Shown here one piece after another: positions 45,849 to 56,524 of a stretch of 64,000 bases of DNA. The position numbers and the translations under genes are program-made. How positions within the stretch are numbered: position 1 is the stretch's first letter; each line of letters starts with the position of its first letter. The stretch is from Corynebacterium sp. 122RC1 (GTDB taxonomy: Bacteria; Actinomycetota; Actinomycetes; Mycobacteriales; Mycobacteriaceae), in the NCBI RefSeq assembly GCF_024580955.1, contig NZ_JANIKD010000002.1:1-64000 (forward strand). The letters are read 5' to 3'. The notes under the pieces were generated by a model, which did no database searches, was not told the origin of the DNA, and worked only from the letters and a program-made list of their open reading frames with translations.

Positions 45849-46922
45849 GTGACTTACGAAGATCTGGCAGATGTTTTGGCGCAAGTAGAGGGCATTTCCG
45901 GTGCTGAGCTGGTGGATGTGCGCTTTGCGGAGCTCACCACGTTGCACCTCGGCGGGGCGCCGCTTGCGGCGGTGCGTGTTCATGAGGGGGAGGCGCTGGC
46001 GGGGGTGCTGAGGCTCCTCGACACCGCCAAGGCCGAGGTCCTCATCGTCGGCGGCGGCTCGAACTTGGTGATTGCCGACGGCCAGGTGCCGGTCGTTGCA
46101 GTGCTGCTGGCGTTCGATGGGGTTGAGGTGAACCCGGCCACGGGTGTGCTGGTGGCTGAGGCGGGCGCGGTGTGGGACGAGGTCGTGGAGTTGAGCGTGG
46201 AGCTGGGCCTCGGCGGCATCGAGTGCCTCTCGGGCATCCCCGGCTCAGTCGGCGCGACGCCGGTCCAAAACGTGGGCGCCTATGGGGTGGAGATCGCCGA
46301 TGTGCTCACGCGGGTCAAGCTGTACGACCGCCGCACTGGTGACGTCGGCTGGCATCCCGCCAGCTCCCTGGACCTTTCCTACCGCCATTCCAACCTCAAA
46401 TTCACCAACCGAGCCGTGGTGCTGGCCGTGGAGCTGCAGCTGCGCACCGACGGCCTCTCCGCCCCGCTGCGCTACGGAGAGCTTCCCGACGAGCGCAGGC
46501 CCGTAGCCGAAGTGCGCGAATCCGTGCTCGCGCTGCGACGGGGCAAGGGCATGGTGTACGACCCCGAGGATCACGACACCTGGTCTGCTGGGTCCTTCTT
46601 TACCAACCCAATCCTCCCTCATGGACAAGTCCATGAGGGAGGGCCGGAGTTCCCTGCTGATGAGGGGATGGTCAAGCTCTCGGCGGCCTGGCTCATCGAG
46701 CATTCCGGCTTCCCCAAGGGCTACCCCGGCGAGGGGGCGCCCGCGCGTTTGTCTACCAAGCACACGTTGGCCCTGACGAACAGAGGCGCGGCCACGACCG
46801 CGGACCTTGTGGCGTTGGCCGCTGAGGTCCGCGATGGCGTGTACCGCGCCTATGGGGTGGAGTTGGTGCCCGAGCCTGTATGGGTGGGCGTGGAGCTGCC
46901 GCCTATTTCGACGAGCGATTGA
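45849..46922 (+). CDS. murB: UDP-N-acetylenolpyruvoylglucosamine reductase
   Basis: FAD-dependent reductase of peptidoglycan precursor synthesis. FAD-binding VGGGSNLVIAD, GIPGSVGATPVQNVGAYG and the catalytic SAGSFFTNP segment are intact. GTG 45849 starts the frame. Immediately after SFFTNP an in-frame inverted pair of the dispersed motif adds ILPHGQVHEGG, between the catalytic serine segment and the VKLSAAWLIE helix. Another copy is at 45981 (VRVHEG). The last 20 bp overlap the convergent fadD gene. Confidence 0.94.
   Translation: MTYEDLADVLAQVEGISGAELVDVRFAELTTLHLGGAPLAAVRVHEGEALAGVLRLLDTAKAEVLIVGGGSNLVIADGQVPVVAVLLAFDGVEVNPATGVLVAEAGAVWDEVVELSVELGLGGIECLSGIPGSVGATPVQNVGAYGVEIADVLTRVKLYDRRTGDVGWHPASSLDLSYRHSNLKFTNRAVVLAVELQLRTDGLSAPLRYGELPDERRPVAEVRESVLALRRGKGMVYDPEDHDTWSAGSFFTNPILPHGQVHEGGPEFPADEGMVKLSAAWLIEHSGFPKGYPGEGAPARLSTKHTLALTNRGAATTADLVALAAEVRDGVYRAYGVELVPEPVWVGVELPPISTSD
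46614..46641. repeat. In-frame inverted motif pair inside murB
   Basis: CTCCCTCATGGAC and GTCCATGAGGGAG form a perfect dyad. The 24-base core equals the topA terminator element at 19415-19438. Confidence 0.9.
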
Positions 46923-48612
46923 TGATCTCGGCCTGGACCTCGCGGCGGCGGATTTTGCCGGTGAGGTCGCGGTTGAGTTCGTCGAAGTGGTAGAAGGTGC
47001 GCGGCACCTTGTAGCGGGTGAGGTTCTCGCGGCAGTACTGCTTGAGGCCCTCGGGGTCCAGCGCGGCGCCTTGGCGCAGGGTGATGGCGGCCACTACGTT
47101 TTCGGAGCCGTCGGGGCGGGGGAGGCCTACCACGGCGGAGTCGCTGACGTCTGGGTGTCCGTTGAGCACCTCTTCCACTTCCGCTGGGTAGACGTTGAAG
47201 CCGCCGGTGATGATCACTTCCTTGATGCGGGCGACTAGGCGGATGAAGCCGTCGGATTCCATTACGCCGACGTCACCAGTGCGGTACCACCCCTCATGGA
47301 AACTCGCGGCGGTCGCCTCAGGCTGGTTGAGATAGCCCTGGAAGACCTGGGGACCCCTCACGAGCACCTCCCCCTCGGTGCCGTCGGGCTGCGTCTCGGA
47401 GGGGTTGTCTGGGTTGGCGATGCGGATCTCGGTGTCGGGGAATGGGATGCCGACGTAGCCTGGGCGGCGGTCTGAGGACATCGGATTGCCCGTGATGATT
47501 GGGCCGGTTTCGGTGAGGCCGTAGCCTTCCACCAACAGGCCGCCGGTGAGCTCCTCCCACTGCTCAACCGTGGAGGTAGGCAGCGTGGATGCCCCGGAGA
47601 AGGAGTTGCGCACGCCGTTGATGTTGATGCCTTCGGCCTTGGCGGCGTCGACAATCTTTTGATAGAGCGTGGGCACACCCGGAACCCAGGTGGGGGTGCG
47701 CTTCTTCATGACCTTCATAATCAGCGGGATCTGCGGCGCGGGGAGCAACTCCACGCAGGCGCCCACGTAGATCGCCAGGTTCATCACGATGGTCACGCCG
47801 TACGCGTGGAACAGCGGCAGCGCGCCGAGCATACGTTCGTCTTGGTTGCCCAGGCCCTTCACCCACGCCTTGCCCTGCAGCAGGTTGGCAAAGAGGTTGC
47901 CGTGGCTGAGCTGCGCGCCCTTCGGGGAGCCAGTAGTGCCGGAGGTGTAGAGGATCAGCGCGATGCTGTCCTTGGTGACCTCCGGGTTGGATTCCAGGTC
48001 CTCGCCCTGCCCGCCGAGGGCTGCTTCCATGAGGACGTTGAAGGGGATGGAGCGCGGCGCGGTGCCGTGGAGCTGGTCGCGCTTCTTCTTGATCGCCGGG
48101 ATCGGCAGGCGCAGGGCGAGCTGCTGTACCTTTGGCATGGCTTCGATCATGTTCACCGAGACGATCGTCTCCAGAGGGGTGGTGTGACGCAGCTTCTCCA
48201 GGGTGGCAACGGCCTTGTCCCACACAATTGCTACGCGCGCCTTGTGGTCGTTGAACGGCGCCTCCAGCTCGTGGGCAGTGTAGAGCGGGTTGTGCTCCAC
48301 CACGATCGCGCCGAGCTTCAACACCGCCCAGTAGGCAACGATGTGCTGCGGGCAGTTGGGCAGAGCAATGACGACGCAGTCACCGGGGCGCACACCCAAG
48401 GCCCGAAGTCCGGCTGCGGCGCCGCGCACCTGCTTATCCAATTCGTTGTAGGACATTTGGCGGCCAAAGAATGCGGTTGCGGGCTTGTCGCCGTTGAGGG
48501 CGAGGTTATTGTCGTAGCAATCCAGCAAGGTGGTATCACCGTATTCCAAGGAATGCGGCGTCCAATCCCCGTAGTGCTCCAGCCAGGCTTTGGTCTCAAA
48601 TGCTTGGGACAT
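46903..48612 (-). CDS. fadD: Long-chain fatty-acid CoA ligase
   Basis: 569 residues, adenylate-forming enzyme. The ATP site LILYTSGTTGSPKGAQ, YGLTETGP and the later GWYRTGD and EVIITGGFNVYPAEVE are all intact. It activates fatty acids with CoA for degradation or mycolate-related lipid synthesis. ATG 48612 gives MSQAFE; the frame runs to 48681. Convergent with murB, overlapping by 20 bp. Motif copies at 47291 (FHEGWY) and 48029 (VLMEAA). Confidence 0.92.
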   Translation of the reverse strand: MSQAFETKAWLEHYGDWTPHSLEYGDTTLLDCYDNNLALNGDKPATAFFGRQMSYNELDKQVRGAAAGLRALGVRPGDCVVIALPNCPQHIVAYWAVLKLGAIVVEHNPLYTAHELEAPFNDHKARVAIVWDKAVATLEKLRHTTPLETIVSVNMIEAMPKVQQLALRLPIPAIKKKRDQLHGTAPRSIPFNVLMEAALGGQGEDLESNPEVTKDSIALILYTSGTTGSPKGAQLSHGNLFANLLQGKAWVKGLGNQDERMLGALPLFHAYGVTIVMNLAIYVGACVELLPAPQIPLIMKVMKKRTPTWVPGVPTLYQKIVDAAKAEGININGVRNSFSGASTLPTSTVEQWEELTGGLLVEGYGLTETGPIITGNPMSSDRRPGYVGIPFPDTEIRIANPDNPSETQPDGTEGEVLVRGPQVFQGYLNQPEATAASFHEGWYRTGDVGVMESDGFIRLVARIKEVIITGGFNVYPAEVEEVLNGHPDVSDSAVVGLPRPDGSENVVAAITLRQGAALDPEGLKQYCRENLTRYKVPRTFYHFDELNRDLTGKIRRREVQAEIINRSSK

Positions 48613-48717
48613 ATTTGAGTGGTTCCTCTCATGAATATCGTTCGGTGCGCGAGCACGATTGAAATTAGAGCTTACCCTCATGTTTTCTCATACGGGGGGT
48701 TGTTTAGGATGGAAACC

Positions 48718-49974
48718 ATGCGCATCGCAATGATTTCCATGCATACCTCGCCGCTAGAGCAGCCCGGTTCGGGTGACGCCGGCGGCATGAACGTCTATGT
48801 CCTAAATGTTGCAAAGCAACTGGCAAAGCAGGGCATGGAGGTGGACGTGTTCACCCGCGCTACCCGCCAAAGCCAGGGCGAGGTGGTGCAGGTGGCGCCT
48901 CGGCTGCGGGTGATTAACATCGTCGCCGGCCCGTATGAAGGATTAGCCAAGGAGGAGCTTCCCACGCAGCTCGCCGCCTTCTCCGGCGGGGTGGTGCAGC
49001 ACGTCCGACGCGAACAGGTGGAGTATGACCTCATCCACTCCCACTACTGGCTTTCGGGTCAAGTGGGTTGGCTGCTGCGCGATATCTGGAGCATCCCGCT
49101 CGTGCACACCGCGCACACCCTGGCTGCGGTGAAAAACTGGTCCGGCTCCAGCGAGTCCGAGGCCCGCCGCATCTGCGAGCAGCAGCTGGTGGACAACGCC
49201 AACGCCCTGGTGGTCAACACCACCGAAGAACACAGCGACCTTGTGTACCACTACGATGCCAACCCGGAGAAAATCCAAGTCATGACCCCCGGCACAGATG
49301 TGGAGGTGTTCACCCCCGGCACTGAGCGCAACACCGAACGCGCGCGCCGGGAGTTGGGCATCCCGCTGCATGCCAAGGTGGTGGCGTTTGTGGGTCGGCT
49401 CCAGGAGTTCAAAGGCCCGCATGTGCTCATACGTGCGGTGGGGGAGCTCATGAGGGAGCAGCCGCAGCGCAACCTGCGCGTGCTCATCTGCGGCGGCGCG
49501 TCTGGCGCGGCGGCGAACCTCGCGCACTACCAACACCTCGCGCACAGCGAAGGGGTGAGCCACATCGTCCGTTTTCTGGAGCCGCGACCCCCGGAGGAGC
49601 TGGTGAGTGTGTACCGCGCTGCGGACGTCGTCGCTGTGCCCAGCTACAATGAGTCCTTCGGCCTTGTTGCCATGGAGGCGCAGGCCTCGGGGACCCCGGT
49701 GGTGGCTGCGCGCGTCGGCGGGCTTCCCATTGCCGTGGTGGAGGGTGAGACGGGCGTGCTGGTTACGGGGCATGAGTCCGCGGACTGGGCGGAGGCGCTG
49801 GGGCAGTTGCTCGACGACGACGCCACCCGCATCCGCATGGGCGTAGATGCTGTGCGGCACGCCAATAACTATTCTTGGGCGGCTTCGGCGGCGGTGTTGG
49901 CGGGGATTTATTCAGATGTCCTCTCCTCATGGGAAGCTGAGGGCGGTGAGCAGGAGCGTCAGGCGCACGGGTAG
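48718..49974 (+). CDS. mshA: D-inositol-3-phosphate glycosyltransferase (mycothiol synthesis)
   Basis: First step of mycothiol synthesis, UDP-GlcNAc to inositol-1-phosphate transfer. The GT-B fold shows [17 protein letters not shown] and the C-terminal donor site [26 protein letters not shown] 48718 gives 418 residues, the family size, with TAGGA about 8 bases upstream. Mycothiol is the actinobacterial thiol, consistent with the lineage. A motif copy gives GELMREQ (49449). Confidence 0.95.
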   Translation: MRIAMISMHTSPLEQPGSGDAGGMNVYVLNVAKQLAKQGMEVDVFTRATRQSQGEVVQVAPRLRVINIVAGPYEGLAKEELPTQLAAFSGGVVQHVRREQVEYDLIHSHYWLSGQVGWLLRDIWSIPLVHTAHTLAAVKNWSGSSESEARRICEQQLVDNANALVVNTTEEHSDLVYHYDANPEKIQVMTPGTDVEVFTPGTERNTERARRELGIPLHAKVVAFVGRLQEFKGPHVLIRAVGELMREQPQRNLRVLICGGASGAAANLAHYQHLAHSEGVSHIVRFLEPRPPEELVSVYRAADVVAVPSYNESFGLVAMEAQASGTPVVAARVGGLPIAVVEGETGVLVTGHESADWAEALGQLLDDDATRIRMGVDAVRHANNYSWAASAAVLAGIYSDVLSSWEAEGGEQERQAHG

Positions 49975-50038
49975 GGCTGGTTGGGGGAAATGTCACTCCG
50001 AGCTGCCGCGGGTGCGAAAAGATGGCAAACTTGTGGGC

Positions 50039-50782
50039 ATGACTCAAGGAAAACTGATTCTTCTCCGCCATGGCCAAAGCGAATGGAACGCTTCCAACCA
50101 GTTCACCGGTTGGGTGGACGTGAACCTCACCGCACAAGGTGAGGCAGAGGCAAAGCGTGGCGGCGAGCTGCTGAAGGAAACTGGTGTGCTTCCTGAGGTG
50201 GTCTACACCTCCCTGCTGCGCCGCGCTATCCGCACCGCAAACATTGCGCTGAATGCCGCTGACCGCCACTGGATCCCAGTGGTGCGCGATTGGCGCCTCA
50301 ATGAGCGCCACTACGGCGCGCTTCAGGGCCTGAACAAGGCCGAGACGCTGGAGAAGTTCGGCGAGGAGCAGTTCATGGCGTGGCGTCGTTCCTACGACAC
50401 CCCACCGCCAGTGCTGGAGGATGACAACGAGTTCTCCCAGGCCGGCGACGTCCGCTACGCAAACCTGGACTCCGTCCCACAGACCGAGTGCCTCAAGGAC
50501 GTAGTGGAGCGCTTCGTGCCTTACTTCGAAGAAGAGATCCTGCCTCGTGCAAAGCGCGGCGAGACCGTGCTGATCGCTGCCCACGGCAACTCCCTGCGCG
50601 CGCTGGTCAAGCACCTGGACAACATCTCTGATGCGGACATCGCAGAGCTCAACATCCCAACGGGTATTCCGCTGGTGTACGAGCTCGATGCAGAAGGCAC
50701 CGTACTCAACCCAGGTGGCACCTACCTCGACCCAGAGGCCGCAGCAGCAGGCGCCGCAGCGGTAGCCGCCCAGGGTAAGTAA
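50039..50782 (+). CDS. gpmA: 2,3-bisphosphoglycerate-dependent phosphoglycerate mutase
   Basis: Glycolytic enzyme, 247 residues. The active-site histidine segment [12 protein letters not shown], the phosphate contacts RRAIRTA and the second histidine region [13 protein letters not shown] are intact. ATG 50039 follows the consensus length; the frame runs further up within the mshA end. It has no motif copy and lies between mshA and senX3, as in mycobacteria. Confidence 0.97.
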   Translation: MTQGKLILLRHGQSEWNASNQFTGWVDVNLTAQGEAEAKRGGELLKETGVLPEVVYTSLLRRAIRTANIALNAADRHWIPVVRDWRLNERHYGALQGLNKAETLEKFGEEQFMAWRRSYDTPPPVLEDDNEFSQAGDVRYANLDSVPQTECLKDVVERFVPYFEEEILPRAKRGETVLIAAHGNSLRALVKHLDNISDADIAELNIPTGIPLVYELDAEGTVLNPGGTYLDPEAAAAGAAAVAAQGK

Positions 50783-50794
50783 GTCCTGGCTTGC

Positions 50795-50828
50795 TGATAT
50801 CCGATAGCCGATAGCTGGTAGCCGATAA
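50795..50828. repeat. Short degenerate tandem repeat before senX3
   Basis: GATATCC, GATAGCC, GATAGCTG and GTAGCCGATA repeat with small changes just upstream of the GTG start of senX3. Confidence 0.55.
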
Positions 50829-50830
50829 CA

Positions 50831-52057
50831 GTGGCAGTTTTCGCCGCATTCTTGTTGGGCGTGGTCCTCATGGGCCTCGCCCTACCTACGTTTCAGTGGT
50901 TCCGGAGCAGACTGCGCAGGTACCGCGCGGCGGCAACGCTCACTGAAAACCAAGTCACCACCGTCTCCCAGATGCTGCACCTCACCGTGCAGGGTTCGCC
51001 AACAGGGGTGACGGTAGTGGATCGCACAGGGACCGTGCTTCTCTCCAACGCCCGAGCCCACGAGATGGGCGTGGTGCATGAACGCACCATCAACGAGCAG
51101 GTGTGGGAGGCAGCGAGACAGTCCTTCCAGGACGAGGAAACCCACGTCTTGGAAATGTCTACCGCACATCGCCGGGTGGGCCAGCGGATTACGAGCGTAC
51201 GCGCCGTCGTGAAGCCCCTGACCCTCGTTGATGACCGCTTCGTGGTGGTGTACTCCACGGATGAGTCGGAGTCGCGCCGTATGGAGTCTGCGCGGCGAGA
51301 CTTCGTTGCCAACGTCTCTCATGAGCTCAAAACGCCAGTTGGGGGCATGGCGTTGCTCGCGGAGGCAATCGTGGAGGCCTCCGATGATCGTGAGCAGGTG
51401 GAATACTTTGGCAACCGGATCAACAAGGAAGCCCACCGCCTCGCGGACATGATCAACGAGCTCATCTCCCTGTCCAAGCTGCAGGGCGCCGAAGCGCTGC
51501 CGGACATGGAAGAGGTCAAGCTCGATGAGGTGGTGGATGAGGCCATCAACCGCAACAAGCTCGCCGCGGATAACGCCGGCATTGAGCTGCTGAGGGGGCG
51601 CCGGGGTGGCGGGGTGAGTGTGCTGGGGGACCGCTCGTTGCTCATCACCGCGGTGAGCAATCTCATCAGCAATGCCATCAACTATTCGCCCACCTCAATG
51701 CCGGTTTCTGTGTCCACCAAGGTGGTCAATGATGAGCTTGTGCTCATACGGGTGATTGATCGCGGCATTGGCATCGCTCCGGAGCACCAGGACCGCGTGT
51801 TCGAGCGCTTCTTCAGGGTGGATAAGGCCCGCTCGCGTTCTACCGGCGGCACGGGTCTGGGCCTTGCCATTGTGAAGCACGTTGCGGCGAATCACGGGGG
51901 AGATATCAAGCTTTGGTCTCGCCTTGGCACTGGTTCTACATTTACTATCGAGTTGCCCATCTACAATCGTTCCAACACCACCACTGAGCCTGAGCGCCCC
52001 ACGCTTGAGCCTGACCTCACCCTGCGCGCGGTGGGCGCGCGCCGAAAGGACAAGTAG
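50831..52057 (+). CDS. senX3: Sensor histidine kinase (SenX3-like)
   Basis: 408 residues. One N-terminal membrane helix (residues 1-20), a PAS-like region (residues 55-130), the dimerisation box VSHELKTP with the phosphorylated His, and a HATPase domain with N, G1 (DRGIGIAPE) and G2 (GGTGLGLAIVKH) boxes. Partner of the response regulator that starts 3 bp after its stop. In relatives this pair handles phosphate starvation; the signal here is inferred. GTG 50831 is taken as start. Confidence 0.9.
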   Translation: MAVFAAFLLGVVLMGLALPTFQWFRSRLRRYRAAATLTENQVTTVSQMLHLTVQGSPTGVTVVDRTGTVLLSNARAHEMGVVHERTINEQVWEAARQSFQDEETHVLEMSTAHRRVGQRITSVRAVVKPLTLVDDRFVVVYSTDESESRRMESARRDFVANVSHELKTPVGGMALLAEAIVEASDDREQVEYFGNRINKEAHRLADMINELISLSKLQGAEALPDMEEVKLDEVVDEAINRNKLAADNAGIELLRGRRGGGVSVLGDRSLLITAVSNLISNAINYSPTSMPVSVSTKVVNDELVLIRVIDRGIGIAPEHQDRVFERFFRVDKARSRSTGGTGLGLAIVKHVAANHGGDIKLWSRLGTGSTFTIELPIYNRSNTTTEPERPTLEPDLTLRAVGARRKDK

Positions 52058-52059
52058 CA

Positions 52060-52749
52060 ATGACCACCATTCTGCTCGTCGAGGATGAAGAGTCCCTCGC
52101 TGATCCCCTTGCCTTCCTGCTCAAGAAAGAGGGCTTTGAAGTGATCGTCGCCGGCGACGGCCCCACCGCCCTCATCGAATTCGAGCGCAATGAGGTAGAC
52201 ATCGTGCTGCTCGATCTCATGCTTCCGGGGATGTCAGGTACCGACGTCTGCAAGCGGCTGCGTGCCGTCTCCCATGTCCCGGTCATTATGGTGACCGCCC
52301 GCGACTCGGAGATTGACAAGGTTGTAGGCCTAGAGCTGGGGGCCGACGACTACGTCACCAAGCCATACTCCTCCCGGGAGCTCATCGCCCGTGTGCGCGC
52401 CGTCCTGCGCCGTGGAGGCGAGGTACCTGTCCATGAGGAAGAACATGAGCAGATCCTGGCCGGCGGCCGTGTCCGGATGGACGTAGAGCGCCACACCGTT
52501 TCCGTGGACGGCGCGGAGGTGGCCATGCCGCTTAAGGAGTTCGACCTCCTCGAATACCTCATGCGCAACTCTGGGCGGGTGCTCACCCGCGGCCAGATCA
52601 TTGACCGCATCTGGGGCGCCGACTATGTTGGCGACACCAAAACCCTCGACGTCCACGTCAAGCGCCTGCGCTCCAAAATCGAGGTGGACCCCAAGCACCC
52701 GATCAACCTCATCACGGTGCGTGGGCTGGGGTACAAGTTCGAAGCCTAG
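52060..52749 (+). CDS. regX3: Response regulator (RegX3-like)
   Basis: 229 residues. Receiver domain with acidic pocket VEDEE, phospho-acceptor Asp in VLLDLMLPG and conserved TKPYS. The C-terminal OmpR-type winged helix has the recognition segment RGQIIDRIWG and TLDVHVKRLRSKIE. It is co-transcribed with senX3. A natural CATGAGG copy reads VHEEEHE (52431) in the linker between domains. Confidence 0.92.
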   Translation: MTTILLVEDEESLADPLAFLLKKEGFEVIVAGDGPTALIEFERNEVDIVLLDLMLPGMSGTDVCKRLRAVSHVPVIMVTARDSEIDKVVGLELGADDYVTKPYSSRELIARVRAVLRRGGEVPVHEEEHEQILAGGRVRMDVERHTVSVDGAEVAMPLKEFDLLEYLMRNSGRVLTRGQIIDRIWGADYVGDTKTLDVHVKRLRSKIEVDPKHPINLITVRGLGYKFEA

Positions 52750-52753
52750 CCCC

Positions 52754-53650
52754 TCATGAGCACGGGTCAGCAGGGTGAGCCACGAAACCCGAAACGCCCC
52801 TGCTCTGCCGTGCCAACAGATGGGCCTTGAGGGCGTCGAAACCCGCATTGCCCATGAGGGCGATGAGTTCGGCTTGCATCGTTTGCCACAGCGGTTTGTC
52901 CGAGGTGTGGCAGCCGGGTGCGCTGCTGCAGTACCAGTCGAAGTCCTCGCCGCCTGAGCCCCAGCCACGGCGGTCGTATTCCGTGATGGTGGTGCGGAGG
53001 ATTTCGTGGTCGTCGGGCCGGGTTTCGTATGCCTCGATGCGGCGGACGGGGAGCTGCCAGCAGACTTCGGGTTTCACCACAGTCAAATCCTCCCCCTCAT
53101 GGACAGCCCATTGGTGGATGGCGCAGCCGGGGCCAGTTCCCCAGCCTTCGCGATTGGCGAACACGCAGGCGTTGTTCATGAGGGAGGTGCGGAGGGCGGG
53201 TTCGGGCTCGCCTTCGTCGTTGTCCAGGGTGTCCCATTCCAACCAGGGCTCCAGGTCTGCAGCGGTATTGGCGTGGGTGGCTCGTGCGAGCACGGCGTCG
53301 CGGTGTTGCCAGAAGCGGGCGGGCATGCGGGTGACGGCGTCGTGAAGTTGGGCGCGGTCCTCTTCATCGGTGAGGAAGGCGCCGTGGACGCAACAGCCAA
53401 CGTCGGGGGCTTCGGCGCTGATGCCCTTGCAGGCGCTCGTGCCAAATTGGCAGGCGTAGTGTGATTCCAGCCAGGTGAGATCGATTGCAAAGAGGTGATC
53501 TGGGTCTGCTGGGTCGGTGAATTCGTACCATTCGCGAGGAAAATCCGGCGGTGTTTCATTTCCGCTCAAAATGGACATTCCCGCAGGTGAAGCCTGTGGA
53601 AATCCTAAGGAAACCTTTGCGGGGGTAGATTTTTTGCTGGGCTGATTCAC
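52754..53650 (-). CDS. Cysteine-rich conserved protein (Rv0495c-like)
   Basis: 298 residues of a conserved family lying beside ppx in actinobacteria. Cysteines occur in [32 protein letters not shown] and YCSSAPGC, possibly a metal or Fe-S site. Function unknown; the M. tuberculosis homologue has been linked to redox homeostasis. The start is uncertain: ATG at about 53578 (MSILSG) would omit a nonconserved leader. It is convergent with regX3. Motif copies at 52853, 53094 and 53177 give ALMGNA, WAVHEG and SLMNNA. Confidence 0.8.
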   Translation of the reverse strand: MNQPSKKSTPAKVSLGFPQASPAGMSILSGNETPPDFPREWYEFTDPADPDHLFAIDLTWLESHYACQFGTSACKGISAEAPDVGCCVHGAFLTDEEDRAQLHDAVTRMPARFWQHRDAVLARATHANTAADLEPWLEWDTLDNDEGEPEPALRTSLMNNACVFANREGWGTGPGCAIHQWAVHEGEDLTVVKPEVCWQLPVRRIEAYETRPDDHEILRTTITEYDRRGWGSGGEDFDWYCSSAPGCHTSDKPLWQTMQAELIALMGNAGFDALKAHLLARQSRGVSGFVAHPADPCS

Positions 53651-53683
53651 ACTTTCCTAGGCTATACCGTCTAACCTTAAACC

Positions 53684-54646
53684 GTGAGATTAGGTGTGCT
53701 GGACGTGGGAAGTAACACGGTCCATATGGTTGCGGTCGATGCCAAGCAGGGTGGTCGGCCTACTGCGATGAGCGATTGGAAGACCCCACTGCGCTTGGTG
53801 GAGTACCTTGACGCGGACGGTGCGATCGACGCCAAGGGCGTGCAGAAGCTCGTCGATTCTGTTGCGGAAGCCTCTCAGCTTGCCACGCAGTTGGGCTGCG
53901 CGGAGCTGATGCCCTTCGCTACGTCGGCGGTGCGTTCCGCCACGAATTCTGACGCTGTGCTGGACACCGTGGAGCAGGAAACCGGCGTGCGCCTGGAGAT
54001 CCTCTCCGGCCCTGACGAGGCCCGCCTGACCTTCCTCGCGGTTCGCCGCTGGTACGGCTGGTCCGCCGGTCGCATCATCAACCTGGACATCGGCGGCGGT
54101 TCCCTGGAGCTCTCCACTGGTGCTGAGGAACTGCCGGATGCCGCGTTTTCCCTGGATCTGGGCGCGGCGCGGCTCACGCACAACTGGTTCGATACGGACC
54201 CGCCGGAGCGCAAGAAAATCAACCTGCTGCGCGACTACATTGATGCGGAGCTTGTCGACGCGGCCAAGGGGATCCGGGCTCACGGCGAAGCGCGCGTTGC
54301 GGCGGGCACGTCCAAGACCTTCCGGACGTTGGCACGCCTCACCGGCGCGGCCCCCTCATCAGAAGGCCCATACGTGACTCGCACGCTCACTGCGCCAGGT
54401 TTGCGGCAGCTTATCGCGTTTATTTCCCGCATGACGGCTGCAGACAGGGCAGAATTGGAGGGAGTGAGCTCGAGCCGGTCTCATCAGATCGTGGCGGGTG
54501 CGTTGGTCGCGGAGGCTGCTATGCGTGCGCTGCGGATTGAAAGGCTTGAGATTTGCCCTTGGGCATTGCGCGAGGGCGTGATTTTGCGCCGCATGGAGCA
54601 AGGGTTAGATACTGTATTGGACAATCAAGGAGGTACCGAGGCATGA
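53684..54646 (+). CDS. ppx: Exopolyphosphatase/pppGpp phosphohydrolase
   Basis: 320 residues of the Ppx/GppA family (Rv0496-like). The ASKHA-fold signatures [12 protein letters not shown] and [12 protein letters not shown] are intact. It would cleave polyphosphate and perhaps pppGpp. GTG 53684 begins the frame. The stop overlaps the next gene's ATG by 4 bp. Position after the phosphate-type two-component system suggests a phosphate-metabolism cluster. Confidence 0.9.
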   Translation: MRLGVLDVGSNTVHMVAVDAKQGGRPTAMSDWKTPLRLVEYLDADGAIDAKGVQKLVDSVAEASQLATQLGCAELMPFATSAVRSATNSDAVLDTVEQETGVRLEILSGPDEARLTFLAVRRWYGWSAGRIINLDIGGGSLELSTGAEELPDAAFSLDLGAARLTHNWFDTDPPERKKINLLRDYIDAELVDAAKGIRAHGEARVAAGTSKTFRTLARLTGAAPSSEGPYVTRTLTAPGLRQLIAFISRMTAADRAELEGVSSSRSHQIVAGALVAEAAMRALRIERLEICPWALREGVILRRMEQGLDTVLDNQGGTEA

Positions 54647-55431
54647 CCGAGAAGCAACTGACGGTTGCCGAGCTGCTGGCTCGGTCCGGCAAGGCGGCCG
54701 GCGAGGGGGAGTCGACCCGCCGACGCCGGCGCCGTAGCCTCGAAGAAGGCGGCATTTCCGTAGCGGAGCTCACGGGCAACATCCCCAAGGTGGACGCAAA
54801 GCCGGCGGAATCGAAGCACTCCAGCCATCCCATCGATGAGGAGCACGCCGAACCCAAGCCCTCACCAAATCCGAAGCCGGCGTTCAACGCGGCCAAGGTA
54901 GCACCAGCGGAGCCGGAGAAGGCGCCTTCGAAGGTTGCTGACGACGAAACCATCGTGCTTTCTGTCGTGGATGAAAAAGATCCCGTTCGGTTGACCACCG
55001 GCTCCTTCAAGGCGGTGTCAACTCCAGCGCCAACCCAAACCCCAGCTCCCACTCCCACTCCGGCTCCGGTACCAGCCGCCACCGCCGTGCGAGAGCCCGC
55101 CCCTGCTGAGCAGGAAGGTGACGCCGCAGCGGATCTCGATGCTCATGAGGGGGCTGCCGACGTCGGAACCGCTGCCCCAGAAAAACCCGCCCTCGGGGTG
55201 GTTCTGCTGATGGCCGCGGTGGGCACGATCCTCGGTGCCGCCGTGTTCAAGGTCTTCGAGTGGCTGTGGGGTAATTTGAGCACGCCTGTGGTGGTGGTGC
55301 TCGCGCTGCTCGTAGTGGCTGCGTATGTGGGTGTGGTCCATGTGATGCGCACGGAGAATGACAAGTTCAACAAGGTGCTCGCCGCCGTGGCTGGCCTGTT
55401 GATGACCTTCGGGCCCGCATTGGTGGTCTGA
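54643..55431 (+). CDS. Conserved membrane protein (Rv0497-like)
   Basis: 262 residues. The N-terminal half is polar and low-complexity ([19 protein letters not shown], then a P, A, T-rich linker of repeated PTPTP), followed by three hydrophobic helices (residues 183-262). Probably cytoplasmic tail plus membrane domain; function unknown. It overlaps ppx by 4 bp, as in Rv0496-Rv0497. A motif copy gives AHEGAAD (55144) at the start of the membrane part. Confidence 0.75.
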   Translation: MTEKQLTVAELLARSGKAAGEGESTRRRRRRSLEEGGISVAELTGNIPKVDAKPAESKHSSHPIDEEHAEPKPSPNPKPAFNAAKVAPAEPEKAPSKVADDETIVLSVVDEKDPVRLTTGSFKAVSTPAPTQTPAPTPTPAPVPAATAVREPAPAEQEGDAAADLDAHEGAADVGTAAPEKPALGVVLLMAAVGTILGAAVFKVFEWLWGNLSTPVVVVLALLVVAAYVGVVHVMRTENDKFNKVLAAVAGLLMTFGPALVV

Positions 55432-55504
55432 TCGCACTTCTTGCCGACGGCGCTGTGACTGTGAATGGTCACGGCGCCGTTTGCTTTTCGCTACGGTGGA
55501 TTCC

Positions 55505-56323
55505 ATGACATCTGCAACTTCTTTGTCCATTGCAATCCTCGGCGGCGGGAAGATCGGCGAGGCGCTGATCGCGGGCCTGGTGGCTGGCGGCGTGAATCCT
55601 AAGGACATTCACGTGACCAACCGCACCGAGGCCACTGGGCAGGCACTCGAAGAGCGCTACGGCGTGGTGCCCATGACGGACAACAACGGCGCTGCCAGCG
55701 ACGCCGATGTGGTCTTCCTCTGCGTCAAGCCCAAGCAGATCGTGGGCCTGCTGGAGGAGGTCGCGCAGACCATCGACAACAACGCCAACACCGTGGTGGT
55801 GTCCATGGCCGCGGGCGTGACGAACGCCGCCATGGAGGAGGTGCTCGCCGCGGGCTCGCCGGTGGTGCGGGTGATGCCGAATACTCCGATGCTCGTGGGG
55901 GCGGGCATGTCTGCCGTGGCGCCTGGGCGCTTTGCCCGCGAGGAGGACGTGGAACTTGTCACCGAGCTGCTGGAGAAAGTCGGCGAGGTTACGGTGATCG
56001 AGGAATCCGAGATGGACGCCGTGGTGGCGCTCTCCGGCTCAGCTCCGGCGTACTACTTCCTGTTCACCGAGGCCCTCATCGACGCTGGGGTGTCGTTGGG
56101 ATTGCCTCGCGACGTCGCCAAGCGTTTCGCGGTCTCCAGCGCCGCCGGCGCGGGCAAGATGCTCGCGGAGCTGGGGGAGGAGCCAGCGACACTGCGGGCC
56201 AACGTCTCCTCGCCCGCGGGGACCACCATCGCGGCGCTGCGCGAATTGGAGGAGTCCGGGCTTCGCGGGGCGGTGTACCGGGCGGCGGAGGCGTGTGCGC
56301 AAAGGAATAAAGAATTGGGGTAA
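55505..56323 (+). CDS. proC: Pyrroline-5-carboxylate reductase
   Basis: Final step of proline synthesis. NAD(P)H-binding [16 protein letters not shown] at the N-terminus, [16 protein letters not shown] and the substrate-binding segment [24 protein letters not shown] at the C-terminus are intact. ATG 55505 gives 272 residues, the normal size. It follows the Rv0497-like gene (73 bp apart), matching mycobacterial order. A motif copy follows the stop at 56326. Confidence 0.95.
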   Translation: MTSATSLSIAILGGGKIGEALIAGLVAGGVNPKDIHVTNRTEATGQALEERYGVVPMTDNNGAASDADVVFLCVKPKQIVGLLEEVAQTIDNNANTVVVSMAAGVTNAAMEEVLAAGSPVVRVMPNTPMLVGAGMSAVAPGRFAREEDVELVTELLEKVGEVTVIEESEMDAVVALSGSAPAYYFLFTEALIDAGVSLGLPRDVAKRFAVSSAAGAGKMLAELGEEPATLRANVSSPAGTTIAALRELEESGLRGAVYRAAEACAQRNKELG

Positions 56324-56524
56324 CCCCCTCATGAACACCAAAGGTGCTGGTGAGGGTGCCGTTACAGGTGTGAAAAGCGTGACAATTGGCCATTTGTGAA
56401 AAATTTGGCACCCCGTGAGTCGCAATAGTCACACCTTTCACGCTAGGCTGTAGCGAGCACGTGCGTGATTGTTCTGCGGGAGGGGAAGCCTGCAGCGCGC
56501 CACTTGCTGAAGGGTGAAAGAAAT

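Noticed and set aside
51318..51330. TCTCATGAGCTC in senX3 as a motif copy
   Set aside because: It encodes the invariant HisKA motif SHELKTP and lacks the CCC and the RCA extension.
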